A stretch of DNA of 9,917 nt from CG03 sp034660675 (GTDB taxonomy: Bacteria > CG03), in the NCBI GenBank assembly GCA_034660675.1, contig JAYEJT010000126.1, positions 1 through 9,917 on the forward strand, in the 5' to 3' direction. The position numbers were made by a program, and so were the translations under genes. Below are positions 1-7,729 of this stretch, piece by piece. Positions within the stretch are counted from its first letter, which is position 1; each line of letters opens with the position of its first letter. Below the pieces are notes generated by a model. It ran no database searches. It saw only the letters and a list, made by a program, of their open reading frames with translations, and was not told the origin of the DNA.

Positions 1-316
1 TCTCAAACATCACCTGCCCGGGTTTTACAACGGCAACCCATTCTTCAACAGCGCCCTTGCCTTTCCCCATGCGCGTTTCAGCCGGCTTTTTGGTAATGGG
101 TTTATCCGGAAAAAGTCTTATCCATATCTTTCCGGCCTTTCTTATACTTCTGACCAAACCTATTCTGCAGGCTTCTATCTGCCTTGCCGATATTTTCTTG
201 GCCTGCAGGGATTTGAGACCCCATTCGCCGAAAGACACAGCTACGGCTCTGGTCGCAACGCCTCTGATACGGCCCTTCTGCACCTTTCTGTGTTTAACTT
301 TTTTCGGAGCAAGCAT
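1..316 (-). CDS. rplP: 50S ribosomal protein L16, 3' end cut by window edge
   Basis: L16 binds 23S rRNA near the A-site tRNA and central protuberance of the large subunit. The first 105 residues are visible. They begin MLAPKKVKHRKVQKGRIRG, and a basic core is followed by the family signature PAETRMGKGKG at about residues 78-88 and EEWVAVVKPGQ after it. R82 lies in the loop whose arginine is hydroxylated in some bacteria. The family is usually about 137 residues, so roughly 30 are missing beyond position 1. The start ATG (316-314) shares one base with the rpsC stop (TAATG). An AAGGA ribosome binding site lies inside the end of rpsC (about 326-330). Its position after rpsC is the standard S10-operon order. 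Identity is certain; only the 3' end is unseen. Confidence 0.96.
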   Translation of the reverse strand, partial: MLAPKKVKHRKVQKGRIRGVATRAVAVSFGEWGLKSLQAKKISARQIEACRIGLVRSIRKAGKIWIRLFPDKPITKKPAETRMGKGKGAVEEWVAVVKPGQVMFE

Positions 317-1026
317 TATTTTTTATCCTTTTCTTCCGCGGCCCGGGGAGGCGCTGTCTCATCCCCGACAGCGACAACTTCACCCGTTTTGACACTGGGA
401 CGAATCTTGATTTCTTTTTTGTGCACCCAGGCCTTAACGCCTATGATGCCGTATTTTGTGTGAGCATTGGAAAAACCGTAACTGATATCTTTCGCAAGAG
501 ACTGAAGGGGAATGCTGCCGTCTTTAAACCATTCTTTTCTGGCTATCTCATTGCCCCCGAGCCGTCCGGACACCATTATTTTAGCCCCCTTGGCTCCCTC
601 ACTCATTATATTTTTAACCATGCGTTTGCACACACCCCTGAAAGGCATCTTCTTCTCCAGCTGAACCGCCACCATTTCGGAGACGATCTGAGCATTGAGA
701 AAAGGCTGCTTGATCTCCGCAACATTAATTTTTACTTCCTTGCCTATCGCCGAAGCAATATCCTCGCGCAGCGCATCTATTGTAACGCCCTTCTGCCCTA
801 TAACCAGACCGGGTCGGGCTGTGTGAACTGTTATAACTATTTGGTTGGAAGCTTTCTCTATCTCCACCACTGAAACCTGCGAATGCCCCAGTTTTTTCTC
901 CACCGTGGCCCTTATTTTCACATCTTCCATAATGGATTCCGCCGCGCCCTTTTTGACAAACCAGCGACTGACCCAGTTTTTATTAATGCCTATCCTTACG
1001 CCATAGGGATGAATCTTCTGACCCAT
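316..1026 (-). CDS. rpsC: 30S ribosomal protein S3
   Basis: S3 forms part of the mRNA entry channel of the small subunit. The 236-residue product starts MGQKIHPYGVRIGI, typical of the family. It carries a type II KH domain with its GxxG loop at residues 77-80 (VIGQKG), followed by the C-terminal domain with VSGRLGGNEIARKEW at about 152-166. The segment that reads FRR..KR in E. coli, part of the arginine/lysine patch linked to mRNA unwinding, here reads FRGVCKR, so the second arginine is glycine. The last 20 residues are a charged Glu/Lys tail of the kind that varies between species. GGGAG (1032-1036) lies 5 nt before the ATG. The gene follows rplV after 36 nt and overlaps rplP by one base. 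Confidence 0.98.
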   Translation of the reverse strand: MGQKIHPYGVRIGINKNWVSRWFVKKGAAESIMEDVKIRATVEKKLGHSQVSVVEIEKASNQIVITVHTARPGLVIGQKGVTIDALREDIASAIGKEVKINVAEIKQPFLNAQIVSEMVAVQLEKKMPFRGVCKRMVKNIMSEGAKGAKIMVSGRLGGNEIARKEWFKDGSIPLQSLAKDISYGFSNAHTKYGIIGVKAWVHKKEIKIRPSVKTGEVVAVGDETAPPRAAEEKDKK

Positions 1027-1027
1027 A

Positions 1028-1066
1028 TCAGCTCCCGTATCCCGGTAAACAATTTGTTTTTATCAT
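1028..1066 (-). other. 12-codon mini-ORF bridging rplV and rpsC
   Basis: An ATG overlaps the rplV stop as ATGA (1063-1066). It opens a 12-codon frame reading MIKTNCLPGYGS and ending in TGA at 1028-1030, one base before the rpsC ATG. The frame copies the overlap style used elsewhere in this operon. Translating it would carry a terminating ribosome from rplV to within 2 nt of the rpsC start. The peptide has no recognisable function. It may be chance, because a short frame in a 36-nt gap is not rare. The GGGAG binding site of rpsC lies inside it. Confidence 0.3.
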
Positions 1067-1386
1067 ATCTTCTTCTCCGTTTCCGATAAAGCCACCGTTA
1101 TGTGACTTGACCTTCTTTTATACATGCGCGCGCGGCCAAAAGGGCCCGGCCTCATTCTTTTAATGGCCGGAGCAGGTGTTGCGAATATGGTTTTCACAAA
1201 CATTTTCCCCGAGCCCTGCGCGGCAGCGGAATTTATAAGCTTTTTCACAACCACGGCCGCCGGCGTTTTTTTTGTTTCAAGTTTGGCAACGGCTGTTTCA
1301 ACGTCGATACCCCTCACCATGTTAAGGTAGCGCTGCACTTTTTTGTGCGACAATCTCACATATTTTGCTTTTGCTTTACATTCCAT
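1063..1386 (-). CDS. rplV: 50S ribosomal protein L22
   Basis: L22 is an early-assembly 23S rRNA protein whose long beta-hairpin lines the peptide exit tunnel. The 107-residue product has the N-terminal block YVRLSHKKVQRYLNMVRG and a helical core with KKLINSAAAQ. The C-terminal hairpin, at about residues 76-98, includes RMRPGPFGRARMYKRRSSHI. The length is close to the usual 110. It follows rpsS after a 5-nt gap. No clear Shine-Dalgarno sequence is visible before its ATG, only an A-rich stretch, so it is probably translated by coupling to rpsS. Its stop overlaps the ATG of a mini-ORF. Confidence 0.97.
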   Translation of the reverse strand: MECKAKAKYVRLSHKKVQRYLNMVRGIDVETAVAKLETKKTPAAVVVKKLINSAAAQGSGKMFVKTIFATPAPAIKRMRPGPFGRARMYKRRSSHITVALSETEKKI

Positions 1387-1391
1387 GATTT

Positions 1392-1679
1392 TTATTTTTT
1401 AAGGCCCACGGCATCTCTCTTGCCCTGGCCGTGCCCCTTAAAGAACCTCGTCGGCGAAAATTCCCCGAGACGGTAACCAACCATCGCCTCGGTCACATAC
1501 ACCGGTATAAATTTTTTGCCGTTGTGCACAAGAAAAGTCAGCCCCACCCAATCGGGAATGATAACGGAAGATCTCGCCCATGTTTTTATGGGCTGTTTCT
1601 TCCCCGCCTTCTTGTGCTTGGCAATTTTCTCAAGCAAACGCTCGTCAACAAACGGGCCTTTTTTGATTGATCTACTCAT
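1392..1679 (-). CDS. rpsS: 30S ribosomal protein S19
   Basis: S19 sits in the head of the small subunit, pairs with S13 and contacts the A-site tRNA region. The 95-residue product begins MSRSIKKGPFVDERLLEKI, a strong family signature. It continues with KTWARSSVIIPDWVG, then the C-terminal block VGYRLGEFSPTRFFKGHG. E. coli S19 is 92 residues, so it is complete. The ATG directly abuts the rplB stop (TAAATG). A GAGGAA ribosome binding site lies within the last rplB codons (about 1684-1689). Order rplB-rpsS-rplV is the standard S10 arrangement. Confidence 0.98.
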   Translation of the reverse strand: MSRSIKKGPFVDERLLEKIAKHKKAGKKQPIKTWARSSVIIPDWVGLTFLVHNGKKFIPVYVTEAMVGYRLGEFSPTRFFKGHGQGKRDAVGLKK

Positions 1680-2504
1680 TTATTTCCTCTTTTTCCTTTT
1701 GGATATTATCAAAGCTCCCGAGGATTTCTTGGGGTTTCTGGTTTTGAAACCCTTAGCCGGAATGCCCTGCGGAGATCTCGGCACGTTTCCGCCGTGACTC
1801 CGTCCCCTGCCGCCGCCATGCGGATGATCTACAGCGTTCATCGCGGTACCGCGCACATGAGGCCTGCGGCCCGTGCGGCGTTTCGCTCCCGCACAGCCGA
1901 ATTTTCTTCCCGCATGTTCTATATTATCAAGCCTGCCCACAGTGGCCTGTGAAGCGACAAAAACCTTTCTTATTTCTCCCGACGGCATTTTCAGAACAGC
2001 GTATTTATCGTCTTTACTCATTATGACAGCAAAACCTGCGGCCGAACGGGCTATTTTTCCGCCCTTGCCGGGAACTATTTCAATATTGTGCACAAAGGTT
2101 CCACCCGGAATACAGCTCAGCGGCATGGCATTTCCCAGATGCAAAGACGCACGCGATCGGGAAGACACGACTGTTCTGCCGGCTTTCAAACCTTCGGGAT
2201 GAAGAATATACCGTTTCTCTCCGTCGCTGTATTTTATGAGCGATATCCGGCAGCTTCTCCCGGGATCATATTCAACACTTTGCACTACTCCCGGGACATC
2301 CCATTTATCCCTTTTAAAATCAATAAGGCGTATTCTCCTTTTCTGAGCGCCACCGCGAAACCTGACAGTTATCCTTCCCGTGTTGTTCCTGCCGCCCGTG
2401 GCTTTTGCGGGAACGGTGAGCGGAAGATGCGGTTTCGTTTTTATCCTGTCCGTCGGCACGGTCCTGCCGCGCCTGGATGATGTTGTCGGTTTATAATACT
2501 TCAT
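1680..2504 (-). CDS. rplB: 50S ribosomal protein L2
   Basis: L2 is a primary 23S rRNA-binding protein needed for subunit association and close to the peptidyl transferase centre. The product is 274 residues, as is usual. It has the N-terminal MKYYKPTTSSRRGRT, an OB-like domain (for example GRNNTGRITVRFRGG at about 38-52), an SH3-like domain, and the C-terminal block AMNAVDHPHGGG at 221-232. The histidine in that block falls at position 229, matching His229 of E. coli, which has been implicated in peptidyl transfer. The following GRGRSHGG differs from the E. coli GEGRTSGG. The start overlaps the rplW stop as ATGA, with a GAGG binding site just upstream. Confidence 0.99.
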   Translation of the reverse strand: MKYYKPTTSSRRGRTVPTDRIKTKPHLPLTVPAKATGGRNNTGRITVRFRGGAQKRRIRLIDFKRDKWDVPGVVQSVEYDPGRSCRISLIKYSDGEKRYILHPEGLKAGRTVVSSRSRASLHLGNAMPLSCIPGGTFVHNIEIVPGKGGKIARSAAGFAVIMSKDDKYAVLKMPSGEIRKVFVASQATVGRLDNIEHAGRKFGCAGAKRRTGRRPHVRGTAMNAVDHPHGGGRGRSHGGNVPRSPQGIPAKGFKTRNPKKSSGALIISKRKKRK

Positions 2505-2794
2505 GCCGCCTCAAACCCCTGAATGCTCTCGCCCTTAACAAGTTTAACATAAGCCTTTTTATAACGCGGCCTGTAACCCGCATGAGCGCCCTTACGCTTT
2601 AATTTCGGTTTTGTGTTCACCGTTTTCACGCTTTCCACTTTCACCCCGAAAAGCTCTGAGACAGATTTACTGATCTGCTTTTTAACGGCTTTCGGGTTTA
2701 CGAAAAACACATAAATATTTTTTTCGGCACGGAGCTTTTCGGATTTTTCCGTAAAAGCCGGCCAGAGAATAACAGCGGAATTAGCGAGCTTCAT
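2501..2794 (-). CDS. rplW: 50S ribosomal protein L23
   Basis: L23 sits at the peptide exit and is the main docking site for trigger factor and SRP. The 97-residue product carries the N-terminal P-x-x-TEKS motif (WPAFTEKSEKL, about 11-21), a central NIYVFFVNPKA strand and the SELFGVKVESVKTVN block. The basic loop KPKLKRKGAHAGYRP (about 62-76) extends toward the tunnel in known structures. Length is normal. It overlaps rplD upstream and rplB downstream by 4 nt each. Its ribosome binding site (AAGGGG/GAGG) lies in the rplD 3' end. Confidence 0.97.
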   Translation of the reverse strand: MKLANSAVILWPAFTEKSEKLRAEKNIYVFFVNPKAVKKQISKSVSELFGVKVESVKTVNTKPKLKRKGAHAGYRPRYKKAYVKLVKGESIQGFEAA

Positions 2795-3435
2795 GCCCTC
2801 ACCCCTTCCAGCGCTCCGGCCACGAATATCACAGCATCACAATATATGAGTTTCCTCATGTTAAGATTTGACACACATTCAAGAGAAACATTTTTGATGT
2901 TCCTGAAAGGCAGAGCGAAATTTTTATCTGCTTTTTCCGTTACGATAAGAATCTTGCTGTCTTTTTTGAAACTTTTATCAAGAAATTTTGCGGCGTCACG
3001 GGTTTTTTTAAAATCGCCGGATGCCGCAAAGTAAATTTTACCATCAGCGTTCAATCTGGAAAGAACCTGTTTAAGAGCAACAACCCTCTTCTTTTTGCCG
3101 AACTTGTTGTTTTTAACCCTCGCCCCCGGTCCGAAAGTGATACCTCCGCCGGGTTTCAAAGGCGTTCTTATACTACCCTGCCTTGCATAACCGGTACCTT
3201 TCTGACGGTAAGGTTTTTTTCCGCCGCCCCGCACCTCGCCTTTGGTCTTGGTGCTGGCGGTAAAATTCTTGCGCAAATACTCTTTGAGCGCCTCATTTAT
3301 AAAGCGGTCATCGTAATCAACGCCGAAAATATCAGCATTCAAAACTTTAGTGCCCGAAAGCTTACCGGATTCTTCTATTATTCTTGCTTTGTTCAAGCGG
3401 GGCGCTTGCAATTTTTGATCCTTCTGCATTGTCAT
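2791..3435 (-). CDS. rplD: 50S ribosomal protein L4
   Basis: L4 binds 23S rRNA early in assembly and extends a long loop into the exit tunnel. In E. coli it also represses the S10 operon. The 214-residue product has the extended loop at about residues 60-108, including KGEVRGGGKKPYRQKGTGYA and GGGITFGPGARV, then the globular Rossmann-like part. An N-terminal tail of about 20 mostly polar residues precedes the usual family start and may be lineage-specific. The ATG overlaps the rplC stop as ATGA, which fixes the start; a second in-frame ATG lies two codons later. Only 11 nt separate tuf from rpsJ, so there is no room for an E. coli-type L4-responsive leader before rpsJ. Confidence 0.97.
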   Translation of the reverse strand: MTMQKDQKLQAPRLNKARIIEESGKLSGTKVLNADIFGVDYDDRFINEALKEYLRKNFTASTKTKGEVRGGGKKPYRQKGTGYARQGSIRTPLKPGGGITFGPGARVKNNKFGKKKRVVALKQVLSRLNADGKIYFAASGDFKKTRDAAKFLDKSFKKDSKILIVTEKADKNFALPFRNIKNVSLECVSNLNMRKLIYCDAVIFVAGALEGVRA

Positions 3436-4067
3436 TTTATCTTTTTAATTACCAGCAGACCGCCCCTGCTGCCCGGAGCCGCGCCCGCAAGGAAAAGCTT
3501 ATTTCCCTCGGTATCCACAGAAACGACCTTCATATTCTTCACAGTCACCTTCTCACTGCCCATACGGCCGGCCATTTTCATACCCGGAAAAACCCTGGAG
3601 GGATAAGATGACGAACCTATTGAACCGGGGGATCTGTACTTGTCCTTCTGCCCGTGACTTTTCGGGCCGCCCTTAAAATTCCAGCGTTTACGGGTACTGG
3701 CAAAACCTTTCCCCTTGGAAATACCGGTGACACTAACAACGAAATCTTTCTCAAACACATCGCCTATCTGAATTTTGTCGCCAACCGAGCAGGAAAACTC
3801 ACCCCGTATTTCACGGGAGGCTTTTATGCTCTTCATACCAGCCTTGACCGCAATTCCGGTGAGAGGCTTGTTTGATTTCTTCCCCTCTATCGCTATCCGC
3901 ACAGCCTGGTAACCGTCCTTCATGGCCGTCCTGACTCCCACGACGCTATTGAGCGGCACATCCACCGCCGTGCAGGCGATCTCGGCGGTATCCGTAAAAA
4001 TACGGCACATATCACCTTTTAACCCCATCACCGCGGCAGGTGTTTTCGGAACATTATTCTCTGTCAT
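3432..4067 (-). CDS. rplC: 50S ribosomal protein L3
   Basis: L3 is an assembly-initiating large-subunit protein whose loop reaches the peptidyl transferase centre. The 211-residue product carries GISKGKGFASTRKRWNFKGG (about 115-134), SHGQKDKYRSPGSIG and the loop PSRVFPGMKMAGRMG (about 156-170). The glutamine methylated by PrmB in E. coli (GSIGQNQTPG) is absent; this region reads GSIGSSSYPS. The N-terminus has about 13 residues before the G-x-K-x-x-M core, and an internal ATG (Met14) is an alternative. The 4-nt ATGA overlap with rpsJ and AAGGA 9 nt upstream favour the first ATG. It also overlaps rplD by 4 nt. Confidence 0.97.
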   Translation of the reverse strand: MTENNVPKTPAAVMGLKGDMCRIFTDTAEIACTAVDVPLNSVVGVRTAMKDGYQAVRIAIEGKKSNKPLTGIAVKAGMKSIKASREIRGEFSCSVGDKIQIGDVFEKDFVVSVTGISKGKGFASTRKRWNFKGGPKSHGQKDKYRSPGSIGSSSYPSRVFPGMKMAGRMGSEKVTVKNMKVVSVDTEGNKLFLAGAAPGSRGGLLVIKKIK

Positions 4068-4375
4068 TGACTCAGGTCCTTCACCGTTATGTCTATGCCC
4101 GCGGGAAGAGAAATATCGCGGAGGATATTCATCACTTCCTTGGTGGGATCCTTTATTTCTATCATCCTCTTGTGAATTTTGGTCTCAAACTGTTCCCTTG
4201 ATTTCTTATCCGCATGAGGACTCCTCAAAACAGTGTAAAGTTTTCTCTTTGTCGGAAGTATGATCGGACCCGTTATGACGATACCCTTGTGAGAGAGCTG
4301 CGCCATTATGGTTTTCACCGATTCCTCAAGAAGCCTGTAATCGTAAGAGAAAACTTTTACCCTGATTTTTTCCAT
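4064..4375 (-). CDS. rpsJ: 30S ribosomal protein S10 / NusE
   Basis: S10 is a small-subunit head protein and, as NusE, joins antitermination complexes with NusB. The 103-residue product contains the long loop signature GPIILPTKRKLYTVLRSPHA (about 36-55), then DKKSREQFETKIHKR and the C-terminal strand IDITVKDL. Length is that of the family. The gene starts 11 nt after the tuf stop, and its AAGGA binding site overlaps that stop codon (TAAAGGA), 7 nt before the ATG. This suggests coupling to tuf rather than a separate S10 promoter or leader. It overlaps rplC by 4 nt (ATGA). Confidence 0.98.
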   Translation of the reverse strand: MEKIRVKVFSYDYRLLEESVKTIMAQLSHKGIVITGPIILPTKRKLYTVLRSPHADKKSREQFETKIHKRMIEIKDPTKEVMNILRDISLPAGIDITVKDLSQ

Positions 4376-4386
4376 CTAAATTTCCT

Positions 4387-5586
4387 TTATTCTATTATTT
4401 TCGAGATCACGCCGGAAGCAACGGTGTGACCGCCTTCCCTGATGGCGAATCTTAGCCCCTCTTCCATGGCTATGGGATATATGAGCTCGGCTGTCACTTC
4501 AACATTATCGCCCGGCATCACAAGATCCCGTCCCGAAGGAAGATTAACCGTTCCCGTGACATCCGTGGTTCTTATGTAGAACTGGGGCCTGTATCCCGTC
4601 ACAAAAGGCGTGTGCCTGCCGCCCTCTTCTTTCTTAAGCACATAAACCTGCGCCACAAATTTCTTGTGAGGCGTGATACTGCCGGGTTTGGCCAGAACCA
4701 TACCTCTCCCTATTTTATCCTTATCCACACCCCTCAAGAGAACGCCAACGTTGTCTCCGGCCTCGGTGGAATCAAGGATCTTCCTGAACATTTCAAGAGA
4801 TGTCGCTACGGTCTTTTTCACTTCCCCGAAACCTACGACCTCTACCTCTTCCCCCATCTTGAGCTGTCCTCTCTCCACACGCCCCGTGGCAACGGTGCCG
4901 CGGCCGGTTATGGAAAATACGTCTTCCACAGCCATAAGGAAAGGTTTATCCAGTTCCCTCTTGGGATCCGGGATGGCCTCATCAACATTTTTGACGAGTT
5001 CCTTGATCGGCCCGCAATGAGGGCAATCTTCTTTGCCGCAGCCGCATTCCAGGCATTTAACGGCGGAACCCTTGGATATCCTCGTGTTATCGCCATCAAA
5101 ATCATATTTGCTGAGAAGCTCCCTCACCTCCAGCTCCACAAGCTCAAGCAGTTCGGGATCGTCAACCTGATCCGTTTTGTTGATAAAAACAACGATGTTC
5201 GGCACTCCTACCTGACGGGCAAGCAGAATGTGCTCTCTCGTCTGCGGCATGGGGCCGTCAGAAGCGCTGACAACAAGAATGGCTCCGTCCATCTGAGCGG
5301 CTCCCGTTATCATGTTCTTTATGTAATCAGCATGCCCCGGACAATCTATGTGAGCGTAATGTCTCGTTGCGGTCTTATATTCCGAATGATGTATGGCAAT
5401 TGTAATACCACGTTCTTTTTCTTCGGGAGCATTATCTATATCCTCAAATTTCTCAAAAGAGGCTTTCCCGTCTTTTGACTGGAGCAGAGTTATCGCCGAT
5501 GTTAAAGTCGTTTTACCGTGATCAACATGTCCGATGGTTCCGATGTTAACATGCGGTTTACCCCTTTCAAATTTCTCTTTAGCCAT
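4387..5586 (-). CDS. tuf: Elongation factor Tu with a cysteine-rich loop
   Basis: EF-Tu carries aminoacyl-tRNA to the ribosome as a GTP complex. The product is 399 residues from the ATG at 5586, giving the usual N-terminus MAKEKFERGKPHVN. G motifs are GHVDHGKT (19-26), RGITI (59-63), DCPGH (82-86), NKTD (137-140) and SAVK (174-177). Domains II and III follow (GRGTVATGRVERG; GGRHTPFVTGYRPQFY; REGGHTVASG). After SAVK the loop holds C178, C181, C183, C188 and C191 in CLECGCGKEDCPHC, where E. coli has a cysteine-free GDAEWEAKI-type loop. This looks like a possible metal site. An in-frame ATG 10 codons upstream (5616) is rejected because a strong AAGGAGGA lies directly before 5586. The gene lies between fusA and rpsJ, as in many str operons. 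Confidence 0.98.
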   Translation of the reverse strand: MAKEKFERGKPHVNIGTIGHVDHGKTTLTSAITLLQSKDGKASFEKFEDIDNAPEEKERGITIAIHHSEYKTATRHYAHIDCPGHADYIKNMITGAAQMDGAILVVSASDGPMPQTREHILLARQVGVPNIVVFINKTDQVDDPELLELVELEVRELLSKYDFDGDNTRISKGSAVKCLECGCGKEDCPHCGPIKELVKNVDEAIPDPKRELDKPFLMAVEDVFSITGRGTVATGRVERGQLKMGEEVEVVGFGEVKKTVATSLEMFRKILDSTEAGDNVGVLLRGVDKDKIGRGMVLAKPGSITPHKKFVAQVYVLKKEEGGRHTPFVTGYRPQFYIRTTDVTGTVNLPSGRDLVMPGDNVEVTAELIYPIAMEEGLRFAIREGGHTVASGVISKIIE

Positions 5587-5590
5587 AAAT

Positions 5591-5598
5591 TCCTCCTT
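5591..5598 (-). promoter_or_regulatory. Strong Shine-Dalgarno of tuf
   Basis: AAGGAGGA ends 4 nt before the ATG at 5586. It decides the tuf start in favour of 5586 over the upstream in-frame ATG at 5616, which has no comparable site. It is the best-matching ribosome binding site of the operon, in keeping with the high amounts of EF-Tu cells need. Confidence 0.85.
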
Positions 5599-5600
5599 GC

Positions 5601-5635
5601 CCGCCACAGCGGACATATCCGGCGACCTCTGCGCC
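5601..5635 (-). promoter_or_regulatory. Two short GC hairpins in the fusA-tuf gap
   Basis: The 54-nt spacer is GC-rich and can form GGCG-(7 nt)-CGCC at 5621-5635 and CCGC-TGTG-GCGG at 5601-5612. A third option, CGGA-TATG-TCCG, competes with them. The hairpin nearest tuf sits directly before its ribosome binding site. No T-run follows, so this is not an obvious terminator. It could be a processing site or a translational control element, or simply structured spacer. Confidence 0.4.
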
Positions 5636-5640
5636 GACTG

Positions 5641-7719
5641 CTATTCCTTTCCTATTACCGCCTCCGTCACAGGCTTCGGAACGCGTTCATAACCTTTCGG
5701 TGTCATCACATACCCCGCTCTTCCCTGTGTCAGAGACCTTATTACCGTGGCGTATCCAAACATCTCCGCCAACGGCACAAATGCCCTTATAATAGTCAAA
5801 TTGCCTTCCGTTGTCAAGCCCTCCGTGTTTCCCCGACGGGAAGACAGGTCCCCGAGCACATCTCCGAGGTACTGCGTGGGCGTTCTTATTTCAATTCCCA
5901 TAACCGGTTCGAGCAAAATCGGAGAAGCTTTTTTCAAAGCTTTTTTCATTGTTTCAAACGATCCTATTTTAAAAGCCAGCTCTGAAGAATCAACCTCGTG
6001 AAAACTTCCGTCTAAAAGTTCCACCGTTAAATTCCTGACGGGATAACCCGCTAAAGGTCCTGATTCAATTCCCATTTTCACACCGGTTTCGACAGCGGGA
6101 ATAAATTGTGAAGGAATATTTCCCCCTTTAATGGAATTTTTAAATTCAAATTTTTCATCGCTGTTCGGCGAGAGTTTCAGAATCACATGCGCGTACTGGC
6201 CGTGACCCCCGGTCTGTTTTACGTACTTTCCGTTCTCGATAACTTCCGCGGTAATGCCTTCCTTATAGTTCACTTTCGGCGTGGACACTCTTATCGGCAC
6301 GTTAAATTCTCTTTTGATTCTTTCTATGTTCACCTCAAGGTGAAGCTCCCCCATCCCGGAAACAACCGTTTCGCTGGAAGTTTCGTCTTTCCTGACAATA
6401 AAAGTCGGATCTTCATCAACAAGTTTGGAAAGCGCAACAGATAAAGCCTCGAGCTGTGCGGGTTTGGCCGGCTCAATAGCCTGGGATATAACAGGGTCGG
6501 GAAAAACCGGAGGCTCAAACACCAGATTTGTGTTTTTAGACGAAAGAGTCTCTCCCGTTCGCGTGTTTTTCAAACCCGCGACCGCCACAATATCCCCCGC
6601 GCTAATGCTTTTTATTATTTTCTTTTTATCGGCATGCATGGAAAATATTCTGTCTATCTTTTCAACCCTGTCTTTCGTCGTGTTATAGAGCCTCTTTCCC
6701 GACTCAAAAGCCCCTGAATAAACCCGCAGAAAAGCGAGTTTCCCCAAAAATTTATCTGTCACTATTTTAAAAACCAGAGCCATAAACTCACCCGCATCGG
6801 TGTTTTTGATTGTGCCATCTTCCTTTGTTTCCATGTTATAGACATCCGTGTCAGGCACGTCCAGAGGAGAGGGGAGATACTCGCACACGGCATCAAGCAG
6901 AAACTGGACACCCTTGTTTTTGAACGCCGAACCGCACACCACCGGCACAAAACGGTCATTTATAACCGCGTCCCGGAGCACTGTTTTTATGAGTTTGACC
7001 GGCACCGTTTTATTTTCAACAAGAAGCTCCAGTATTTCATCGTTCACTTCGCTGAGGCTTTCCAAAAGCTCCTCACGGGTCTTTGCGCATATCTCTTTTA
7101 GATTCTCGGGCACATCCGATTCTGTCCATTTGGCGCCGTCGGTTTCGCTTTCGTAAACCCTCATTCTTTCCTCTATTACATCCACCGTGCCGATAAAATC
7201 TTTTTCGGCTCCGGCGGGAATGGCTATCGGCACTATTTTCTGCGAAAAAATTTCCCGCATCTGACCCACCACTTTCCAGTAATCCGCGCCGGCCCTGTCA
7301 AGCTTGTTTATGAATGCGACTATCGGCACCCTGTGCCTTGTTGCCTGGTACCACACAGTTTCGGACTGAGGCTCAACCCCGCCCACGGCGCAGAAAACAA
7401 CAACGCAACCGTCAAGAACCCGCAACGACCTTTCAACTTCCGCCGTAAAATCAACATGGCCGGGCGTATCAATGATGTTTATCTGATGTTTCACGCCTTT
7501 CGGGTAATCCCATGAACACGCCGTGACAGCCGATTGTATTGTTATGCCCCTTTTTCTTTCCTCTTCAAGATGATCCATAATGGTGGTACCGTCATGTACC
7601 TCACCCATCCTCCATATGCGGCCGGTATAAAAAAGAATCCTTTCCGTTGTTGTGGTTTTGCCGGCATCTATGTGCGCTATGATGCCTATGTTCCTTAATT
7701 TTGAAATTTCAACTTCCAT
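5641..7719 (-). CDS. fusA: Elongation factor G
   Basis: EF-G is the GTPase that drives translocation and, with RRF, ribosome recycling. The 692-residue product is of family length. G motifs: AHIDAGKT (15-22), RGIT (57-60), DTPGH (84-88), NKLD (138-141) and GSA (263-265). Domain II follows (from about 310). Domain III has EDPTF and SGMGELHLEV (about 436-463). Domain IV has QTGGHGQYAHV and the tip region HEVDSSELAF, with H574 matching the conserved E. coli His583. Domain V holds GDVLGDLSSRRG and MFGYATVIRSLTQGRAGY. It resembles the canonical translocase rather than a paralogue. The ATG at 7719 is the first after an in-frame TAA, but no Shine-Dalgarno precedes it closely. The 86-nt leader is structured. 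Confidence 0.98.
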   Translation of the reverse strand: MEVEISKLRNIGIIAHIDAGKTTTTERILFYTGRIWRMGEVHDGTTIMDHLEEERKRGITIQSAVTACSWDYPKGVKHQINIIDTPGHVDFTAEVERSLRVLDGCVVVFCAVGGVEPQSETVWYQATRHRVPIVAFINKLDRAGADYWKVVGQMREIFSQKIVPIAIPAGAEKDFIGTVDVIEERMRVYESETDGAKWTESDVPENLKEICAKTREELLESLSEVNDEILELLVENKTVPVKLIKTVLRDAVINDRFVPVVCGSAFKNKGVQFLLDAVCEYLPSPLDVPDTDVYNMETKEDGTIKNTDAGEFMALVFKIVTDKFLGKLAFLRVYSGAFESGKRLYNTTKDRVEKIDRIFSMHADKKKIIKSISAGDIVAVAGLKNTRTGETLSSKNTNLVFEPPVFPDPVISQAIEPAKPAQLEALSVALSKLVDEDPTFIVRKDETSSETVVSGMGELHLEVNIERIKREFNVPIRVSTPKVNYKEGITAEVIENGKYVKQTGGHGQYAHVILKLSPNSDEKFEFKNSIKGGNIPSQFIPAVETGVKMGIESGPLAGYPVRNLTVELLDGSFHEVDSSELAFKIGSFETMKKALKKASPILLEPVMGIEIRTPTQYLGDVLGDLSSRRGNTEGLTTEGNLTIIRAFVPLAEMFGYATVIRSLTQGRAGYVMTPKGYERVPKPVTEAVIGKE

Positions 7720-7729
7720 GATTTGTGTA

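Noticed and set aside
4612..5478. Long open frame on the plus strand (288 codons) opposite tuf
   Set aside because: It mirrors the codon pattern of tuf on the other strand, has no ribosome binding site and no protein-like features. It is a shadow of a highly conserved gene.
5587..5616. In-frame ATG 10 codons upstream of the tuf start
   Set aside because: It would add MSAVAGKEEF to a protein that normally starts MAKEKF. The strong AAGGAGGA belongs to the ATG at 5586 and would lie inside the coding region.
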